Shown one piece after another: positions 60,601-64,000 of a stretch of DNA of 64,000 nt (position 1 is the stretch's first letter; every line of letters starts with the position of its first letter). Location of the stretch: assembly GCA_014549065.1 (NCBI GenBank), contig JACDOX010000013.1, positions 2,040,663 through 2,104,662 of the forward strand, read 5' to 3'. A program made the translations under genes and the position numbers. The notes below the pieces were generated by a model. That model was not told the origin of the DNA. It saw only the letters and a program-made list of their open reading frames with translations, and searched no databases. The stretch is from Cardinalis cardinalis. Taxonomy: Eukaryota > Chordata > Aves > Passeriformes > Cardinalidae.

Positions 60601-63600
60601 GCATTTTTATGCCATTTTCCATTTATCTATATTTCTGTTCTCATTTTTGTTTTAAGTCTATTGTGAAAACTTTTCAAAGACACCTGGGCCTGTAGTTGAC
60701 TTGACACTATTTCTTTTCTTTTTCCTAAATATAGCTGCTATTTTTCAACTCTTCTGATATTGTACAGTATAGGACCACTTGAATAGATCTGAATAGCAAA
60801 GATTTTAAATGAATATGTATTTTCCTCTGGTGAGTCTCTCATATTTGGGTTGGAGATTATCTTTTTCTCTTAATTNGAGCATATTTAAACAAAAAGTTCT
60901 GCTCCCAGACTGCATGAAATAATTAAATTTTCTAAATTGCTGTTCCTATCAGTTATGCCCTGCAAGATTTCTCTTCCTATAAGAATCTGCCCCACCACTA
61001 GCACTATGGTAGAAGAATTTATGACAAGTCCTTTGTTTGTGGGGTCATATATAGATCATCTGAAATTTTGATGAAACCTTAAAAGGGCTATTTCAAAAGC
61101 CTTGACATGTCTGAATTTACTCAAATCCTTCATGAAGTCAAAGAAATATTGTTTATTGGCTAATTTCTTTTCTTGTCACTTAGATATTTTCTGTCTACTC
61201 TTCACATCTTTAGTTTAACATTTCCCCTCTGGGATGCCAATTCCACATAACTTTGGGGCTTCTGAACTCCTTCACATGTCAGTCACATTTTCAGTCCTCT
61301 CAGTCCTACTAACTGGCCCCTGAACTTCATATTTGTTCCTTCTAATGCAAAATTACAATGATANCATGTTTTCAGTCCTGACTTATTTTTATAACTCAAT
61401 ACAAATGAATGACAATTTCATTGAGAATGAATCATATGAGCATAGGTTTTGGGCTTTTTAAGCTGGTAGAAATTCAGAAGTTTGTGTTGAATTTTATGAA
61501 GATGTGCCCCATTCAGCTGAATGAGAAAAAGCAGCAGAGCTTCTGCAGGCTTATGGCTACTTATGCTGGAATGGAATTGCATAATCTGACATGATGAATT
61601 TTTTTTCTAGCTTGCATTGTTGTAAGAATACCTGGATGACTTAAAAATAAAAGTAAACACTTTTTAACAGAATACAAATGTTGTGTCTCTCATCATGTAG
61701 GCAAATTTAGAGCATACTTTACAACAAAGTGCAATAATTAATTCCTGAAACAAAAAATTAATATTCTAATTTAAAAGTCCACTCATGAAATTCTGATACT
61801 NTGCTAGGACCTTTTCAGAGAAATATAGAGAAAAAACTTATAAACAAGACAAACACTTTCTAATTGCCCTTGTTTGATGAAGGGGCTAATTTTTATTGGC
61901 TTTTGGGAGGTATTTCAGTCCTTAGGATATACAAATATGTTTGAAGTTGTCTTGCAGTTATATGCACCCATAGCCTCAAAGTATCATTTCTTAAATTGAA
62001 GTAGTGATTTAAATTACTTTTGTTTTATGCTCATTGTGATCCTTAAACACTACAGTATCAATATCCTTAATTTAAGCCAATTTTAAATTTCCCCAGAGAA
62101 TAATTATATGAGGACAGATATTTCTGATCTAAAATTAAATTAAGTAAAATAACTGTTACATTGACATTCCCTGTACTCAGCTATTTGCAGGGCAAGTGTG
62201 CACAAACAATGGACTATAAACCAGAAATCTTTATAAAATTAAGTGCAATAGGAGAGAAACTATGCTACAAGNCCTGCAGTGTAGCTGTGAGGCTCTGTTA
62301 TCATTGCCATATTTTACCTGTGTTGCTGTTGTGAAAAAAAACTTGTTGACCAGGGCTCCAGATGCTACTAGAACAGAAGGAAAAATTCTGCTCTAGTCAG
62401 AGCAAAAGTAAAACTGAGGGGCTTGGATCACACATACAATGAGTGTTAGGGTCCCAGCCACCAAAACTCCATAACTACATTCCAGTTTGAATTTAGAGTT
62501 ACANGGTGAGAGTCATGCAGCTTTAGATNATGGCCNAAGATGTGGGTTCCCTTTATGGACAGTCCTTTTCAGAGGTAAAGAAGTGCCTTCGTAGGATATN
62601 CCACCTCATCTTGCTCATGATNCCCATNTTAGAGGGAGTGAATCTCCTTTTGGAAGTGATAATCTCTCACCTCTGATAATAGGGATGATATACAGGNCTG
62701 CCTGAACACAGATGCTTAGAACAATAAGGCTAGATAAGGTAACACCATCCTGGCACATACCCATAATTATCCATTTGNAAGCATCTTTATATCTATACAT
62801 TTTAAAGGTTTATAAGATAGGTACTCATTCTTAACATCCTTATTCAAACACTGTGCCTATATTTTTACCCTGAAAATTTTTTAATCAAAACAAAAAAATA
62901 TTCACTGCATAGGTAACACAGGAAATNGGGCAGAATTCAGTTTCTCCTTTCTCCAAGGTATGAAAATTAAGCTAAAGAGCAAGGATCCTGCTTGTACATC
63001 CAGCTCCATTGGGAGTAGGCCAATCTGCCCTCCAGTGTTTCCCCAGATGTTCTGTATTCTGCTAATCTGGGTATTTTTTGAATGAATGTTGTGCAGTGGG
63101 GTTTTTTATCACACGAAGATGTGATAGAAGCTGGAAGTGGCACTGCTACTTGAATGTCACAGTAATTGCTGTGAACCCTAGCTAGCAGTAGAATGTTAAG
63201 CTAGATATAGGGACCAACAATTCCCCTTCTTCTGGGAATGCTTCTTGAATGAAAAAAAAGTCAAACTCTTGCTCCTTTAAGAAGTAGACAAGAGTCCCTT
63301 CTAGCAGCANGTGGTGCCATCCCTGCTTTCCAAGAGTTGTGGCATCCATATGGCTGAACACTGTAGGCAGTCAGCTGCATTGAAAGAAATGCAGACACAT
63401 TAGAAGGCTTGTTTTTTCCCATTGGAAAGCAGTGGAAGGTCTCCTGCTGGGCCCATGTTGTTTTGGGATCATTGTTTTGGGGTGACGATTCAGTTCTTGT
63501 GTTATACATGTCTTGGCTCCTAATCTGGGGCTTTTGCAGACACCCTAATAGCACCTAAATGTTTTGATGCATCTGTATTGTGGTAAAACCCCCAACCTGC

Positions 63601-64000
63601 ACAGTGTCCAGCTTTATGGAAGCAAGTGAGTGAAAAAGATGCAAAAGGGCAGAAGAAAATTGGGAACTAGATGTAACACTAAGCCAAGCCTTTGAACAGT
63701 AAAAAAAGCCCAACCAACAAAACAAAAACCAACCACTCTCCCCAAACCCCTATGTGTAAATAATAAGCACNAATGGTTTACCTTAAAACCTCCACAGATC
63801 AACTCAAAAAGGTGGATCAGCCACATTTTTCAGAATTAAATGCAGATTATAGCAACTGCAGACAGGGGAAAGGACAACTCAGTGTGAGTGGAAGAGTGAA
63901 AACCGNATGGAAGTTATGCACATACCAGAATTCAAGAGGGACATGAAAATCATAGAGATTGCAAGAATATTTAGCATTATTGCAATTAATGGTGAAAAAG

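Larger units (their letters stand above)
44764..64000 (+). other. PPP1R3A intron 1 and further gene body (noncoding as far as seen)
   Basis: Begins at the GTGAGG donor after coding exon 1. The large last exon of PPP1R3A, which should give an open frame of hundreds of codons, is absent, so it lies beyond the right edge. I did not identify the short middle exons with confidence. The stretch holds short tandem repeats (46751-46805, 48605-48675), an imperfect hairpin near 46455-46511, a GC-richer block at 54882-55300, a possible short exon at 56955-56994, and a cluster of ambiguous bases at 62504-62778. Scattered open frames under 125 codons have no recognisable domains and are probably chance. 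Confidence 0.7.

Overview
The window is vertebrate nuclear DNA, almost certainly from a bird and probably a songbird. Evidence: CpG-poor AT-rich sequence broken by CpG islands, CR1 LINE 3' ends finishing in degenerate ATTCTATG-type repeats, a solo LTR of an avian ERVL-like type, and only two convincing protein-coding segments in 64 kb. Isolated N bases are scattered throughout. No bacterial, CRISPR, tRNA or rRNA feature is seen.

Layout. (1) About 60-2240: a large CpG island with one CCAAT box, an AT-rich TATA-like patch and a consensus forkhead site. From synteny (in mammals PPP1R3A and FOXP2 lie head to head) I infer that this is the FOXP2 promoter and first-exon region, transcribed leftward out of the window. 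(2) 2250-22540: AT-rich noncoding DNA with an (AT)n tract, a 1274-bp solo LTR with 5-bp target duplications, and an ancient LINE remnant. (3) 22540-23300: a second, isolated CpG island built partly from a 19-bp minisatellite with a recent 75-bp duplication. (4) 23350-36190: AT-rich noncoding DNA with two CR1 ends and several hairpins. (5) 36195-37043, minus strand: an intact single-exon forkhead gene, best assigned to FOXQ2, with a TATA box about 150 bp upstream. (6) 37050-43970: spacer with another CR1 fragment. (7) 43970-44763, plus strand: coding exon 1 of PPP1R3A, the muscle glycogen-targeting subunit of protein phosphatase 1, ending at a clear splice donor, with a consensus MEF2 site and E-boxes just upstream. 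(8) 44764-64000: PPP1R3A intron 1 and beyond; no later exon was identified with confidence.

The most interesting point is a FOXQ2 gene, in a family reported missing from placental mammals, lying intact in the interval between PPP1R3A and what should be FOXP2. FOXQ2 would be on the same strand as FOXP2 and divergent from PPP1R3A. The three genes are regulatory or metabolic neighbours and show no sign of forming a pathway.
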